NCBI RefSeq assembly: GCF_014204715.1
Contig: NZ_JACHLY010000001.1
Location: 1,581,001-1,645,000 of the forward strand
Length of the DNA: 64,000 nt
DNA from: Streptomonospora salina
GTDB taxonomy: Bacteria; Actinomycetota; Actinomycetes; Streptosporangiales; Streptosporangiaceae
Direction of reading: 5' to 3'
Shown: positions 54,255 to 63,439 of the stretch, one piece after another
How positions within the stretch are numbered: position 1 is the first letter of the stretch
Layout of the letters: each line of letters begins with the position of its first letter
Translations under genes and position numbers: made by a program
Notes under the pieces: generated by a model
What the model was told of the DNA's origin: nothing
Databases searched by the model: none
The model's input: only the letters and a program-made list of their open reading frames with translations

Positions 54255-54301
54255 CGGCGCCCGCCGCGGGAGCGGCGCGGGCGCGCGGCCCTCGTGTGTG
54301 A

Positions 54302-54339
54302 ACGAAGGGGGCACCGGAGCGGTCCGGTGCCCCCTTCGT
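54302..54339 (+). terminator. Terminator of the kgd-DUF6104 unit
   Basis: A perfect 17-bp stem (54302-54318 with 54323-54339) and a GCGG tetraloop, with an A/T-rich outer part (ACGAAG/CTTCGT). No long T-tract. The strongest hairpin in the window. Confidence 0.85.
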
Positions 54340-54502
54340 GCGCCCGGGGGCCGGGAGCCGCCGTGCGCCGGCCGCCACGCGCTGCCGCGCCGGGGGCCGT
54401 GACCGCGGCCGCACGGTTCCGTCCCCGTCCGGGGCGCCGTCGGGGGCGGCCCCGGACGGGGGCGGGGGGACCCTGACGCTCCCCGGAGACGGACCCCGGT
54501 TT

Positions 54503-54548
54503 TCGCGACATATCTTGAACCGCGGGTACTCGCGACATATCGTGAGTA
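54503..54548 (+). promoter_or_regulatory. Repeated operator-like sites and promoter of the DUF4097-PadR operon
   Basis: TCGCGACATATC occurs at 54503-54514 and again at 54530-54541, 27 bases apart; each continues to form an imperfect palindrome (54527-54548 runs TACTCGCG...CGTGAGTA). A promoter fits between them: TTGAAC (54515-54520), 17 bases, TATCGT (54538-54543). PadR proteins repress their own operons through such AT-cored dyads, so autoregulation is likely. Confidence 0.7.
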
Positions 54549-54579
54549 CCGTCAGCAGTTCGAGCCGAAAGGTATCCCG

Positions 54580-55437
54580 ATGGCGCGTTGGACCATCGAC
54601 CAGCCGACGACACGCACTCTGGACGGCATCGTGGCACTGCGCGTCCGGATCGTCGGCGGTCACGTGAACATCCTGCCCACCGACGACCCGGTCACCTTCG
54701 AGGTCTCCGACGTCTCCGGCGAGCCCGTGCTGGCCACTCAGGAGGCCGGCATCCTGACCATCACCTACGAGGACCTCACCGGCAGCGGGTTGCTGGACCG
54801 CCTGCGCCCGGCACAGCTGTCGGGCTACCGCGGCATGTCCCGCCGGTCGGCCACCGTCAGCCTGCAGGTGCCGCGCGACTGCCCGGTGGAGGTCACCACC
54901 CTGTCGGCGCCGGTGGTCGCCGCCGGCCTGAGCGCCCGGACCCAACTGCGCACCGCGTCGGGCGACGTCACCCTGGACGGTCTCACCGGCGAGGTCGACG
55001 TCAGCACCGTCACCGGCAATGTCGCCGCCCGCGACCTCGAAGGCAGCCTGCGGTTCAGCACCGTCAGCGGGCAGGTCGCCGTCGCCGGAGGCCGGCTCTA
55101 CGACCTCACGGGCAAGAGCGCTTCGGGCCCGTTCCTCGGCGACGTGGACGTGGCGCCGTCGGGCCGGATCCGCATGACGTCGGTCTCGGGAGAGGTCGCG
55201 CTGCGGGTGCCCGCCGAGACCTCGGCTACCGTGGAGCTGCGCTCGGCGACGGGCGAACTCGACTCGGGCTTCGGCCTGGAGCGCCGCGACCAGCGCGCCC
55301 GCAGTAGCCTCGCCGGCAAGATCGGCAGCGGGGTCGATCCGGCCGGAATCACCGCGAACACCGTTTCGGGCGCCGTCTCGCTGCTGCGCCGCGAGCCCGA
55401 CGCTCCCGCCGCGATCCCGAGGGGGAACGGAGCATGA
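54580..55437 (+). CDS. DUF4097 beta-helix/repeat protein
   Basis: 285 residues, no signal peptide. Repeating beta-strand units ('LRTASGDVTLDGLTGEVDVSTVTGNVAARDLEGSLRFSTVSGQVAV') give the DUF4097/adhesin-like right-handed beta-helix pattern common in actinobacteria. The ATG follows an AAAGG-type site. It overlaps the padR start (ATGA) and is probably its co-regulated partner. DUF4097 proteins elsewhere act with PadR or anti-sigma systems; biochemical role unknown. Confidence 0.88.
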   Translation: MARWTIDQPTTRTLDGIVALRVRIVGGHVNILPTDDPVTFEVSDVSGEPVLATQEAGILTITYEDLTGSGLLDRLRPAQLSGYRGMSRRSATVSLQVPRDCPVEVTTLSAPVVAAGLSARTQLRTASGDVTLDGLTGEVDVSTVTGNVAARDLEGSLRFSTVSGQVAVAGGRLYDLTGKSASGPFLGDVDVAPSGRIRMTSVSGEVALRVPAETSATVELRSATGELDSGFGLERRDQRARSSLAGKIGSGVDPAGITANTVSGAVSLLRREPDAPAAIPRGNGA

Positions 55438-56411
55438 GCACCATCTTCGGCCACGGACGCCTGCGGCTGTACCTGTTGAAGCTGCTGGACGAGAGCCCGC
55501 GCCACGGCTACGAGATCATCAGCCTGCTGCGCGACCGCTTCCTGGGCGTCTACTCCCCGTCGCCGGGCACCATCTACCCGCGTCTGGCCCGCCTGGAGGA
55601 AGAGGGGCTGGTCACCCACGAGGAGGTCGACGGCCGCAAGGTCTACCGCCTCACCGACAAGGGCCGGGAGGAGCTGCGCAGCCGCAGCGCCGACCTCGAC
55701 GACCTCGAACGCGAGATCACCGACTCCGTGCGCGACGTCGCCGACGCCGTGCGCGAGGACGTCCGCGACACCATCAGCTCCCTGCGCGCGGAGCTGAAGA
55801 CCGGCCGCTCCCGCGGCGCGGGCTCCGGAACCGGATCGGCGACGTCGGGCACGACCGGCGGGACCGGTCCGGGTGCCGATTCCGAAAGCGGCGGCACCGG
55901 CGGCGGGGGCGAGGACGCCGACTCCTCCCCCGGCGGCCGGCGCTGGACTCGCGACTGGGAACGCTTCACCCAGGGGTGGGGCGCCTGGGGAAAGCGCGGA
56001 GGCGAGCGCCCCGAGTTCGACCAGGCGCTGCGCGAGTTCACCGACCGGGTGCGCGGGGTGGTGCGCGAGGCCGGGCAGGTGGGTGAGTCGGCTGCCACCG
56101 ACCTGCGCCGGATCCTCGACGACACCTTCGAGACCATCCGCCGCGACGTCGGCGGATGGGGCCCGCGCGGCGGGGACGAGTCCGACCGGTCCGCCGGAGG
56201 CGAGGACGGCGACGGCGAACGGCCGGGCCCTGCCGGAGGAGAGGCCGCCGGAGGCGGGGAAGCGCCGTCCGGTCGGCCCGGGGACGACTCGGGCGAGCGG
56301 AGCGCCGATCCCGGCGACGGGTCGGCTGCCTCCTCCGCCGACCCGTGGAGCAGCGCCGTGGACGATGACGACCGCCCGGGCGGGCAGCGCGGCGACCGAC
56401 CGGCGTCCTGA
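55434..56411 (+). CDS. PadR-family regulator with long disordered tail
   Basis: 325 residues. The PadR winged helix ('LYLLKLLDESPRHGYEIISLLRDRFLGVYSPSPGTIYPRLARLEEEGLV', 'KVYRLTDKGREELRSR') covers ~1-80 and an acidic helical segment ('DLDDLEREITDSVRDVADAVREDVRDTISSLRAELK') follows. The remaining ~200 residues are Gly/Ser/Glu/Asp-rich with an amphipathic part ('FDQALREFTDRVRGVVREAGQVGESAATDLRRILDDTFETIRRDVGGW'). Ordinary PadR proteins have 110-190 residues. It is coupled to DUF4097 and probably represses the operon. A hairpin follows. Confidence 0.9.
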   Translation: MSTIFGHGRLRLYLLKLLDESPRHGYEIISLLRDRFLGVYSPSPGTIYPRLARLEEEGLVTHEEVDGRKVYRLTDKGREELRSRSADLDDLEREITDSVRDVADAVREDVRDTISSLRAELKTGRSRGAGSGTGSATSGTTGGTGPGADSESGGTGGGGEDADSSPGGRRWTRDWERFTQGWGAWGKRGGERPEFDQALREFTDRVRGVVREAGQVGESAATDLRRILDDTFETIRRDVGGWGPRGGDESDRSAGGEDGDGERPGPAGGEAAGGGEAPSGRPGDDSGERSADPGDGSAASSADPWSSAVDDDDRPGGQRGDRPAS

Positions 56412-56442
56412 GCGCGGTCCGACACACGAAAGCAGCACGAAA

Positions 56443-56476
56443 GCGGCGGGCGTCCCGGTACCGGGGCGCCCGCTGC
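56443..56476. terminator. Bidirectional hairpin between padR and the MDR gene
   Basis: A 16-bp stem with G-U pairs (56443-56458 with 56461-56476) and tight loop between the two convergent gene ends. No T-tract. Confidence 0.6.
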
Positions 56477-56503
56477 GTCGTCGTACCGGTTCCGGGTCCG
56501 CGT

Positions 56504-57472
56504 TCACACCTGGAAGACGATCTTGCCGAACAGTTCGCCGCGCTCCATGGCGGCGAAGCCCTCTCGGGCACTGTCGAGGGGCAGAACCCGATCGATCTCG
56601 GGCCGCACACCGGTGCGGGCGCAGAACTCGGCCAAGCGCCGCAGCTCGTCCCGGGAGCCCATCGTCGAGCCGACGGCCGACAGCTGCAGGAAGAACATCC
56701 GGTTCAGCTCGGCCTTGGGGGCGTCGCCGCTGGTCGCGCCGCAGGTGACGATCCGTCCGCCGGGGCGCAGCGCACGCAGCGAATGGCCCCAGGTGGCCTC
56801 GCCCACCGAGTCGAACACGACGTCGGCCTTCTCCGGCAGCCGCTCGCCCGGCGCCACGGCACCGTAGGCACCCAGCTGCAGTGCGCGGTCCCGCTTGCCC
56901 TCGTCGCGGCTGGTGGCGTAGACGCGGTGGCCCACCGCCGCGGCCATGCGGATCAGCGCGCTGCTGACGCCGCCGCCCGCACCCTGGATGAGCACGGTCG
57001 ATCCGGGTTCCAGGCCGGCGCGGGCGAAGAGCATCCGGTAGGCGGTCAGCCACGCCGTGGGCAGGCAGGCTGCCTCCTCGAAGGACAGCTCCGCGGGCTT
57101 GGGGACGAGGTTGCGCCGCGGGACGGCGACCCGCTGCGCGAGCGTGCCGGGGTGCACCTCGGAGAGCAGGGAGCGGCGCGGGTCGCGGGTCTCGTCGCCG
57201 CCGCCGGCGTCGGGGTCGCCGATGACGGCGTGCACGACGACCTCCTGGCCGTCCTCGTCGATACCGGCCGCGTCGCAGCCCAGCACCATGGGCAGCCGCT
57301 CCTCGGGCAGGCCCACTCCGCGCAGGCTCCACAGGTCGTGGCGGTTGAGTGCGGCGGCCCTGACCTGAACCGTCGTCCATCCTTCGGGCGGTTCGGGGTC
57401 GGGCCGCTCGCCCGCTTCCAGCCCGGACAGGGGGTCGTCGTGGTCGATACGCGCTGCGGTGATAGCGAACAT
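56504..57472 (-). CDS. Medium-chain zinc-type/quinone oxidoreductase-like dehydrogenase
   Basis: 322 residues. GroES-like N-terminus ('VQVRAAALNRHDLWSLRGVG', 'LPMVLGCDAAG'), NAD(P)-binding 'VLIQGAGGGVSSALIRMAAAVGHRVYATSRD' and C-terminal 'FAAMERGELFGKIVFQV' match quinone oxidoreductase/MDR proteins without a catalytic zinc set. The substrate is not readable. It is convergent with padR and divergent from the HTH-DUF5753 gene. Confidence 0.9.
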   Translation of the reverse strand: MFAITAARIDHDDPLSGLEAGERPDPEPPEGWTTVQVRAAALNRHDLWSLRGVGLPEERLPMVLGCDAAGIDEDGQEVVVHAVIGDPDAGGGDETRDPRRSLLSEVHPGTLAQRVAVPRRNLVPKPAELSFEEAACLPTAWLTAYRMLFARAGLEPGSTVLIQGAGGGVSSALIRMAAAVGHRVYATSRDEGKRDRALQLGAYGAVAPGERLPEKADVVFDSVGEATWGHSLRALRPGGRIVTCGATSGDAPKAELNRMFFLQLSAVGSTMGSRDELRRLAEFCARTGVRPEIDRVLPLDSAREGFAAMERGELFGKIVFQV

Positions 57473-57849
57473 GCCCTGACCCTAACCACGGGCGCGGAGG
57501 CGGCGGGGCGCGCCCCGGGAGCGTTTCCGAACGGCGCTCGGCCGGGAACGGCCGCTCCCGCCGACGCGGCAGCGGGGGCTTCGATGGCCCTAGAATCGTC
57601 CGCGAGGCTATTCCCGCGCAAATGCCGGGAGGCGATCCGGTGCGCGGTTCGGCGGGGCCGATAATGCGCGGTTCCGCCTTTCTCCGTGCGTGGCCGCACG
57701 CACGCGCGGGCACCGGTGGATTCTCCCGTGTTCCGGTACCGCTCCGCCTTCGTGCGACGCGTGCCGAACGCCCCGGGCGCCGCCGCCCCGGCGTCCGCGC
57801 TACCCCCGGCCGTACCCGCGGCCTTTCCCCCGAACAGGAGGCACAGCCC
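57473..57849. other. Intergenic region upstream of the HTH-DUF5753 gene
   Basis: 377 bases with no supported gene. Two -10-like hexamers occur (TAGAAT 57591-57596 and GATAAT 57660-57665), neither with a good -35. Any longer 5' extension of the HTH gene is proline/arginine shadow coding. Confidence 0.4.
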
Positions 57850-58746
57850 GTGGCCGATGCCGACAATCCCACGGCTCGCCGGCGCCGCCTTGGTGTCGAA
57901 TTGCGTCGTTTGCGGGAGAATGCCGGATTGACCGGCGAAGAGGCCGCCGACCGGATGTCCTGGTCGGGCAGCAAGCTCTCCCGTATCGAGCGCGGACAGG
58001 TCGCCACCAATTCCGACGACGTCCGCGACCTGCTGGATCTGTACGGGACCGCCGACGCCGACCTGCTCCGGACGCTGATCGCGCTGGCCCGCGATTCGCG
58101 GCGCCGCGGCTGGTGGCATGTGTACGGCGACGTCATGCCCGAGCGCTTCGACGTCTACCTGGGGTTGGAACCCGAAGCCGGGACGCTGCGCTTCTTCGAA
58201 GCCGAGATCGTCCCCGGCCTGCTGCAGACACCCGACTACGCGCGGGCGCTGATGCGGGCGCACCCGTCCCCGGTTTCGGAGGACGAGATCGAGCGCCGCA
58301 CCGAACTGCGTATGCGGCGCCAGAAGACGGTCCTCGACGATAGGCCGCCGCAGATCCGGGCGCTGCTGGACGAATCGATCCTGTACCGGCCGATCGGCGG
58401 CCGGGCGGTGATGGCCGACCAGATGCGCCGGTTGCTCGACATACACGACGAACCGCATGTGACCGTGCAGATTCTGCCGTTCACGGCCGGCGCGCATTCC
58501 GGACTCAACGGGTCTTTCGACATCCTCGAGTTCCCCGAATCGGACATCCACGCACCGCAGTTGGTGCACGTCGAGAATATGACCAGCAGCCTCTACATCG
58601 AGAAAACCGCAGAAGTGGCGTTCTACACGGCCGCTTTCGAACACCTGCGCTCCGCTGCGCTGCCCCCCGAGCAGACGCGGGAGGTCATCCGCGAGGCGGA
58701 ACGGCGCCTGCGGAGCGAGGAGGAGGGGAAAACCGATGGGACATGA
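57850..58746 (+). CDS. HTH transcriptional regulator with DUF5753 domain
   Basis: 298 residues. An XRE-type HTH (about 10-70, 'LGVELRRLRENAGLTGEEAADRMSWSGSKLSRIERGQVATNSDDVRDLL') precedes a DUF5753 effector domain ('EAEIVPGLLQTPDYARALMRAH', 'LDESILYRPIGGRAVMADQMRRLL', 'VTVQILPF'). GTG 57850 has AGGAGG at ideal spacing. The DUF397 gene 12 bases downstream completes the pair seen many times per actinomycete genome (WhiJ/BldB-like systems linked to development and antibiotic control). Targets unknown. Confidence 0.94.
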   Translation: MADADNPTARRRRLGVELRRLRENAGLTGEEAADRMSWSGSKLSRIERGQVATNSDDVRDLLDLYGTADADLLRTLIALARDSRRRGWWHVYGDVMPERFDVYLGLEPEAGTLRFFEAEIVPGLLQTPDYARALMRAHPSPVSEDEIERRTELRMRRQKTVLDDRPPQIRALLDESILYRPIGGRAVMADQMRRLLDIHDEPHVTVQILPFTAGAHSGLNGSFDILEFPESDIHAPQLVHVENMTSSLYIEKTAEVAFYTAAFEHLRSAALPPEQTREVIREAERRLRSEEEGKTDGT

Positions 58747-58758
58747 AGGGAGCGCGGC

Positions 58759-58959
58759 ATGGCCGCGAAGGATCCGCTGGGCGTGCGATGGCGCACGAGC
58801 ACCTACAGCGGAACGGGGGGAGGCCAGTGCGTCCAGGTGATGCGCTGGGCCACGGCCGTGCGGGTCCGCGACTCCGCGGCACCTGAGAGCACGGCGCTGC
58901 GGTTCCCCGCGGGGGCATGGGCGGCGTTCGTCGTCGCCGCCGTGGGGCGCTGCCTCTGA
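58759..58959 (+). CDS. DUF397 domain small protein
   Basis: 66 residues. 'RWRTSTYSGTGGGQCVQV' and 'VRVRDSAAPESTALRFPAGAWAAFVVAV'-type end match DUF397. GGGAG precedes the ATG. It follows the HTH-DUF5753 gene in the standard order and probably antagonises or cooperates with that regulator. The Cys in GGGQCVQV is conserved in the family. Confidence 0.9.
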   Translation: MAAKDPLGVRWRTSTYSGTGGGQCVQVMRWATAVRVRDSAAPESTALRFPAGAWAAFVVAAVGRCL

Positions 58960-59033
58960 CGACGGAGGGGGAGGTGGCGATCCGGGGCGGGGACATCTGC
59001 GCCCCGGATCGACTACCGAGAATGACCGTACGA

Positions 59034-60215
59034 CTACACTCGGGCGACACCGTCGCGGCGCGCCTGCGCGGACACCGCCTCGGAGACGGCCGGAACCACC
59101 CGCGAATCGAAGGTGCTCGGGATCACGTAGTCGGCGCCGAGGTCCTCGCCCACCAGGTCGGCGATCGCTCCGGCCGCGGCCAGCTTCATCGGTTCGGTGA
59201 TGTCGCGGGCACGCGCATCCAGCGCGCCGCGGAACACCCCGGGGAACGCCAGCACGTTGTTGATCTGGTTGGGGAAGTCGCTGCGCCCGGTGGCCACGAC
59301 GGCCGCGTGCCTGCGGGCCGCGTCCGGGTGGATCTCGGGCGTCGGGTTGGCCATGGCGAACACGATCGCCTCGGGCGCCATCGAAGCCACGACCGACTCC
59401 GGAAGCTCGCCCGCCGACAGCCCGATGAACACGTCTGCGCCTTCGAGCGCACCTTCGATGGACCCCGTGATCCCGGCGCGGTTGCTGATCCCGGCGATCT
59501 CGGCCTTGATCGGAGTGAGGCCGTCGCGCCCGGCGTAGATCATCCCCTTGCTGTCGGCGACGGCGATGTCGCCGATGCCCCCCTCGACCAGCATCCGGGT
59601 CACCGCGACACCGGCCGCACCGGCGCCGGAGACCACCACCCGCAGGTCGGCCAGCGAGCGGCCGGTCAGCCGGGCCGCGTTGCGCAGCGCCGCCACCGTC
59701 ACGATCGCCGTGCCGTGCTGGTCGTCGTGGAAGACGGGGATGTCCAGCCGCTCGCGCAGCCGGCGCTCGATGTCGAAGCAGCGCGGCGCGGAGATGTCCT
59801 CCAGATTGACACCGCCGAACGACGGCGCCATGCGCTCGACGGTCTCGACGATGTCGTCGACGCCGTCGCACGAGAGCGCGACCGGAACCGCGTCGACGCC
59901 GGCGAACTTGCGGAACAGCAGCGCCTTGCCCTCCATGACCGGCAGCGAGGCCTGCGGCCCGATGTCGCCCAGCCCGAGCACCGCCGAGCCGTCGGTGACG
60001 ACGGCGACGACGGAGCTCTTCCAGGTGTAGGTGTCGACCAGCTCGGGAGCGTCGGCGATGGCGGTGCACACCCGCGCGACACCGGGCGTGTACGCCAGGG
60101 CGAGGTCGTCGTGGTCGTTGACCTCGACAGTGGCCTCGACGTGCAGCTTTCCGCCGCGGTGCAGGTCGAAGGCGGGATCGTCGTCGAGCCGGCTATGGGA
60201 ATCAGTGGTCGGCAT
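59034..60215 (-). CDS. NAD(P)-dependent malic enzyme
   Basis: 393 residues. It decarboxylates malate to pyruvate. The N-terminal domain carries 'LALAYTPGVARVCTAI' and 'VVTDGSAVLGLGDIGPQASLPVMEGKALLFRKFAGVDA', then 'FHDDQHGTAIV' and the Rossmann block 'VVVSGAGAAGVAVTRML'. The length fits the short bacterial malic enzymes without a phosphotransacetylase tail. ATG 60215 was chosen because the upstream extension is non-conserved and Arg/Pro-rich. NAD versus NADP cannot be decided. It is divergent from the ABC importer operon. Confidence 0.94.
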   Translation of the reverse strand: MPTTDSHSRLDDDPAFDLHRGGKLHVEATVEVNDHDDLALAYTPGVARVCTAIADAPELVDTYTWKSSVVAVVTDGSAVLGLGDIGPQASLPVMEGKALLFRKFAGVDAVPVALSCDGVDDIVETVERMAPSFGGVNLEDISAPRCFDIERRLRERLDIPVFHDDQHGTAIVTVAALRNAARLTGRSLADLRVVVSGAGAAGVAVTRMLVEGGIGDIAVADSKGMIYAGRDGLTPIKAEIAGISNRAGITGSIEGALEGADVFIGLSAGELPESVVASMAPEAIVFAMANPTPEIHPDAARRHAAVVATGRSDFPNQINNVLAFPGVFRGALDARARDITEPMKLAAAGAIADLVGEDLGADYVIPSTFDSRVVPAVSEAVSAQARRDGVARV

Positions 60216-60624
60216 GTCTGTGCAAAACCCCTCAGAGGTACGAACGCCCGCACGGGCAGGTTTCGGGCTCGGCGTGCAGACGCCTGCGTTCGTCGGATGC
60301 GGCGCGCGGAGCGGCAGGGGTGCTAGGGATTCTAGTGACGATCCCTCGGCCACGGCGTCGGCGATGCCGGAGGGATGGGGGGGATCTCAGCGCGGGTTCC
60401 GCGACTCGGTGCGAGCCAGGCGCCGCAGTGGTCCGGGGTTGACCCGTTACCCAATCCTCTCACAACGGTGACCCCGCGAACATGCCGGGCCCCGACCATG
60501 GCGTATTCACGTTCGCACGAAGGGGCTATCGTGCCGATTATGCTGCACGTTCGGCCAAAGCCGAACGCGTGACGACGCGGACGCCGACCACCCGACGCCG
60601 TTCGCCCATGAGAAGGAGACAAAC
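60216..60624. other. Intergenic region between malic enzyme and ABC operon
   Basis: 409 bases, no gene supported. It contains the inverted repeat at 60548-60567 upstream of the ABC operon and an AT-richer patch near 60530-60545 (TATGCT at 60539-60544). I could not fix a promoter. Confidence 0.45.
60548..60567 (+). promoter_or_regulatory. Inverted repeat upstream of the ABC operon
   Basis: CGTTCGGC (60548-60555) and GCCGAACG (60560-60567) around CAAA, perfect 8-bp arms, 58 bases before the binding-protein start. Operator or attenuator; regulator not identified. Confidence 0.45.
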
Positions 60625-61572
60625 GTGGCCGTGCTCAAGCACCCGACCGCGCCGGCCGACCGTCTCGGACGCGGTTTTCGCTACGCCGGCGCCCTCGCCG
60701 CCGTACTGGCCCTCTCGGCCTGCGGCGGAGGTGGCGGATCCGAGGACGACGGGGCCGCCGACGCCACGTCGACCCCGGCGGTGGAGGCCGACCCCGAACT
60801 CGCCGAGACGGTTCCCCAGGAGATCCGCGACCAGGGCAGCCTCAAGATCGGCACCGACTCGACCTACGCACCCGCGGAGTACCTCTCCGCGGACGGCGAC
60901 ACCGTCGTCGGCTTCGACGTCGAGCTGTTCAACGCGGTGGCCGCCAAGCTCGACCTCGAAACCCAGTGGCAGAGCTCCTCGTTCGGCACCATCGTCGAGG
61001 GCGTCGACACCGCCAAGTACGACGTGGGCGTCTCCTCCTTCACCATCAACGAGGAGCGCATGGAGCAGGCCCACATGGTGAGCTACTACACCGTGGGCAC
61101 GCAGTGGTTCACCGCCGAGGGCAACCCCGGCGGCGTCGCCCCCGACGACGCCTGCGGCACGAACGTCGCCGTCCAGGCGAACACGGTCCAAGTGGAGGAC
61201 ATCGAGGCCCGCAGCCAGGAGTGCGTCGACGGCGGCGACCCCGAGATCAACATCAGCAAGTTCAAGGGCCAGGACCAGGCGACCGAGTCGATCATCTCGG
61301 GGCGCAACGACGCGGGTCTGGCCGACATGCCCGTCGCCGTCTACGCGGTGCAGCAGACCGACGGCCAGTTGGAGACGCTGGGCGAGCAGTACGAGGCCGC
61401 GCCGTACGGCGTCGTGGTCTCCAAGGACAACACCGCCCTCGCCGAGGCGATCGCCGCCGGCTACCAGAGCATCATGGACGACGGCACCTACGCCGAGATC
61501 CTCGGCGACTGGGACCTCGACGACCAGGGCACGCTGGAGAGCTCCGAGGTCGATCCGTCCGTCGAAGGCTAG
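60625..61572 (+). CDS. ABC transporter substrate-binding lipoprotein (amino-acid type)
   Basis: 315 residues. The lipobox LSAC places the lipid-carrying Cys at residue 33, followed by a Gly/Asp-rich linker and an SBP_bac_3 domain ('LKIGTDSTYAPAEYLSADGDTVVGFDVELFNAVAAKLDL', 'YDVGVSSFTINEERMEQAHMVSYY'). These bind polar amino acids or related ligands. GTG 60625 has AGAAGGAG upstream. First gene of a three-gene importer operon with permease and ATPase. Ligand undetermined. Confidence 0.94.
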   Translation: MAVLKHPTAPADRLGRGFRYAGALAAVLALSACGGGGGSEDDGAADATSTPAVEADPELAETVPQEIRDQGSLKIGTDSTYAPAEYLSADGDTVVGFDVELFNAVAAKLDLETQWQSSSFGTIVEGVDTAKYDVGVSSFTINEERMEQAHMVSYYTVGTQWFTAEGNPGGVAPDDACGTNVAVQANTVQVEDIEARSQECVDGGDPEINISKFKGQDQATESIISGRNDAGLADMPVAVYAVQQTDGQLETLGEQYEAAPYGVVVSKDNTALAEAIAAGYQSIMDDGTYAEILGDWDLDDQGTLESSEVDPSVEG

Positions 61573-61590
61573 AAGGCGCCAGAAGCAAAC

Positions 61591-62568
61591 GTGAGCACAA
61601 CTCCCGACACCCCCCGGCCGGCGGCTCCCGATCCCGGAGCGCCGGCCGGGCAGTCCCCGCCAGAGCCCGTCAAGGCGATACCCGTCCGCCACCCCGGCCG
61701 CTGGGTCGCGGCCGCCGTCCTCCTCGTCCTATGCGCGATGTTCGTGCACATGCTGATCACGAACACCGCGTTCGACTGGCCGTACCTGTTCGAGCAGATG
61801 TTCTCCTCGCAGGTACTGGTCGGTGTACGCACCACCGTGGTCCTGGCCGCGGTGTCGATGGCGATCGGTGTCGCGATCGGCATCGTCGTAGCGATCATGC
61901 GGCTGTCGGACAACCCGATCCTCGTGACCGTGGCGTGGGTCTACACCTGGTTCTTCCGCGCCGTACCGCGCATCGTGCTGTGCGTGCTGTTCGGCAACGT
62001 GGCCATCCTGTACCAGACGATCGAGTTCGGTCTGCCGTTCGACAACTACTGGCTGCCGCTGCTGGGATTCGCGGACGGCGCCCGGTTCTACTCCGTTCCG
62101 ATGGAGACCCTGCTCAGCCCGTTCGTGGCGGCTGTCATCGCGCTTTCGCTGTCGCAGGGCGCCTACATGGCCGAGATCGTGCGCGCGGGCCTGCTCTCGG
62201 TCGACAAGGGCCAGACCGAGGCCGCCCAGGCGCTGGGCATGAACCAGGGCCTGGTGCTGCGCCGCATCACGCTGCCCCAAGCACTGCGGGTGATCATCCC
62301 GCCGACCGGCAACGAGGCCACGGCGATCATGAAGGACACCTCACTGGTGTCGGCCATTCCGCTGACCACCGAGCTGTTCTTCCAGCTGCAGCAGATCGGC
62401 GCCCGCACCTTCAACCTGTTCCCCATGCTCGTGGCGGCCTGCCTGTGGTACCTGGCGATCACCAGTCTGATGATGGCGGGCCAGTACTACCTGGAGCGCG
62501 GGTTCAGCCGCTCCAGCCGCAGCACGGCCAGCGTGCGCGGCGTCGGACCGAGGGCACAGAGCGAGTAG
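61591..62568 (+). CDS. ABC transporter permease (amino-acid type)
   Basis: 325 residues. A hydrophilic N-terminus is followed by a first helix ('WVAAAVLLVLCAMFVHML') and the HisM-type permease core; the EAA loop reads 'GQTEAAQALGMNQGLVLRRITLPQALRVIIPPTGNEA', where the coupling helix meets the ATPase. It probably works as a homodimer since only one permease is encoded. GTG 61591 starts 18 bases after the binding-protein stop. Confidence 0.94.
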   Translation: MSTTPDTPRPAAPDPGAPAGQSPPEPVKAIPVRHPGRWVAAAVLLVLCAMFVHMLITNTAFDWPYLFEQMFSSQVLVGVRTTVVLAAVSMAIGVAIGIVVAIMRLSDNPILVTVAWVYTWFFRAVPRIVLCVLFGNVAILYQTIEFGLPFDNYWLPLLGFADGARFYSVPMETLLSPFVAAVIALSLSQGAYMAEIVRAGLLSVDKGQTEAAQALGMNQGLVLRRITLPQALRVIIPPTGNEATAIMKDTSLVSAIPLTTELFFQLQQIGARTFNLFPMLVAACLWYLAITSLMMAGQYYLERGFSRSSRSTASVRGVGPRAQSE

Positions 62569-62577
62569 GACGGCACG

Positions 62578-63384
62578 TTGACCCCAAACACCGCGGAGGC
62601 CGGTACGGCGACCGGCTCCGGAGACGACCGGATGGTCGTGGCCGAGGACGTACACAAGCGCTTCGGCCGCCTGGAAGTGCTGCGCGGCATCGACATGGAG
62701 GTGCGCCGCGGCGAGGTCTGCTGCGTGGTGGGCCCCTCCGGTTCGGGCAAGTCCACGTTCCTGCGCTGCATCAACCACTTGGAGAAGATCAACGCGGGAC
62801 GGCTGTGGGTCGACGGGCAGTTGATAGGCTACCGGCAGCGCGCCGGCAAGCTCTACGAACTGCACGACTCCCAGGTGGCCCGCCAGCGGCGCGGCATCGG
62901 CATGGTCTTCCAGAACTTCAACCTGTTCCCGCACATGACCGTGCTGGGCAACCTCCTGGAGGCGCCGGTCCGCGTCAACCGCCGGCCGCGCTCGGAGGCG
63001 CGCAGGGAGGCTCTGGAACTGCTGGAGCGGGTGGGTCTGGCCGGCAAGGCCGGGGAGTATCCGCGCCAGCTGTCGGGCGGCCAGCAGCAGCGTGTGGCCA
63101 TCGCCCGGGCACTGGCGATGCGCCCGGAACTGATGCTGTTCGACGAGCCCACGAGCGCCCTCGACCCCGAGCTGGTGGGCGAGGTCCTGGACGTCATGAA
63201 AGGACTGGCCGAAGAGGGCATGACCATGGTCGTGGTCACCCACGAGATGGGCTTCGCCCGCGAGGTCGGCGACCGGCTCGTCTTCATGGACGAGGGCGCC
63301 GTGGTGGAGTCCGGTCGGCCGCGCAGCGTGCTCGCGGACCCGCAGCACGAGCGCACCCGCTCGTTCCTGGCCAAGGTGCTCTGA
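62578..63384 (+). CDS. ABC transporter ATPase (amino-acid type)
   Basis: 268 residues. Walker [10 protein letters not shown]-loop in '[19 protein letters not shown]', signature [15 protein letters not shown], Walker B '[15 protein letters not shown]' and H-loop 'VVTHEMGF' are all intact, close to GlnQ/HisP. The start is TTG 62578 with AGGA upstream; an in-frame ATG at 62632 would lose a non-conserved segment. It energises the two preceding proteins. Confidence 0.95.
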   Translation: MTPNTAEAGTATGSGDDRMVVAEDVHKRFGRLEVLRGIDMEVRRGEVCCVVGPSGSGKSTFLRCINHLEKINAGRLWVDGQLIGYRQRAGKLYELHDSQVARQRRGIGMVFQNFNLFPHMTVLGNLLEAPVRVNRRPRSEARREALELLERVGLAGKAGEYPRQLSGGQQQRVAIARALAMRPELMLFDEPTSALDPELVGEVLDVMKGLAEEGMTMVVVTHEMGFAREVGDRLVFMDEGAVVESGRPRSVLADPQHERTRSFLAKVL

Positions 63385-63439
63385 TCCGCCTCCGCCGCAC
63401 CCGCACGCCGCCGCCCGTCCCGACCTGCCGAGGAGAGCC

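Noticed and set aside
50687-54637. Very long minus-strand open frame (over 1300 codons) opposite kgd
   Set aside because: It mirrors the third-codon GC bias of kgd on the other strand; composition is unlike a protein and kgd is unambiguous.
57046-60069. Minus-strand open frame over 1000 codons across MDR, HTH and malic-enzyme genes
   Set aside because: Overlaps four good genes; Arg/Pro/Gly-rich shadow.
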